Below, piece after piece: positions 5,904 to 6,041 of a DNA stretch of 6,041 bases (within the stretch, counting starts at the first letter, position 1; each line of letters begins with the position of its first letter). The stretch is from Acidisphaera sp035272265. GTDB taxonomy: Bacteria > Pseudomonadota > Alphaproteobacteria > Acetobacterales > Acetobacteraceae. Under the pieces are notes generated by a model. It was not told where the DNA came from. It ran no database searches and saw only the letters and a program-made list of their open reading frames with translations. Both the position numbers and the translations under genes were made by a program. The stretch covers positions 1-6,041 of the forward strand of contig DATEQV010000307.1 of assembly GCA_035272265.1 (NCBI GenBank), written 5' to 3'.

Positions 5904-6041
5904 GGTCGGGGCACGGCCGCGCAGCCCCTGCGAGTGCCACGCGCTCCTTCTTGCGGTTCCTGGCTTGGCGCGGTGTTGCTCCGAGCGGGCTCGACCGCGC
6001 CATCCCGAGGATCCGGCGCGCACGGCATGCCAGCCTGCCGA
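5904..6041. other. window edge, nothing identified
   Basis: I see no recognisable protein in any - strand frame that would continue the gene at 5535-5900 upstream. There is also no + strand gene, RNA or clear repeat. A tiny - strand frame with AAGGAG before a GTG exists here but would encode only about 27 residues and is not convincing. Confidence 0.4.

Noticed and set aside
1..6041. CRISPR arrays, tRNA or rRNA genes, toxin-antitoxin pairs, phage defence genes.
   Set aside because: No regularly spaced repeats, cloverleaf-like sequence, rRNA motif or recognisable defence protein was found on either strand.

Overview
The window looks like high-GC alphaproteobacterial DNA, probably from the Rhizobiales side. 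This rests on the strong G/C third-position bias, an alpha-type dodecin, a Tat-exported OpgG-like protein and a roughly 700-residue OpgH. No rRNA, tRNA, phage or CRISPR marker fixes the taxon. I did not find a complete new system. The unexpected content is a mosaic of mobile-element and gene debris downstream of the glucan genes.

Layout. (1) Positions 136-339 on the + strand encode a small dodecin with a strong Shine-Dalgarno. It lacks the tryptophan that normally stacks on flavin in this family. (2) Positions 340-540 have no recognised gene. A short hydrophobic reading-frame end on the - strand stops at 475. (3) Positions 541-903 form a 363-bp, locally AT-richer segment bounded by a perfect 17-bp inverted repeat (TGTC...GACA). 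It has further copies of the terminal motif CTGCACGAAA just inside the right end. It looks like a non-autonomous or internally deleted transposon, and I could not name it. (4) Positions 904-1316 (-) are an internal piece of an IS256-family (mutator-type) transposase. (5) Positions 1317-1466 (-) are a piece of a sensor histidine kinase dimerisation domain, fused in frame to the transposase piece. (6) Positions 1485-5161 (-) are the intact operon for osmoregulated periplasmic glucan synthesis, opgG then opgH, overlapping by 25 bp. (7) Positions 5162-5534 are the leader region of the operon, with a 10-bp inverted repeat. (8) Positions 5535-5900 (-) are the 3' part of an unrecognised basic, proline-rich protein whose 5' end seems broken. 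Positions 5904-6041 show nothing I can identify.

How the genes work together. OpgH is the inner-membrane glucosyltransferase that makes and probably exports the beta-1,2-glucan backbone. OpgG is the periplasmic partner needed to complete or branch the glucan. Dodecin is an unrelated flavin-buffering protein. The debris at 541-1466 lies directly after the opgH stop codon and reads in the same frame as opgH. This suggests repeated insertion and deletion events downstream of the operon that left opgGH itself intact.
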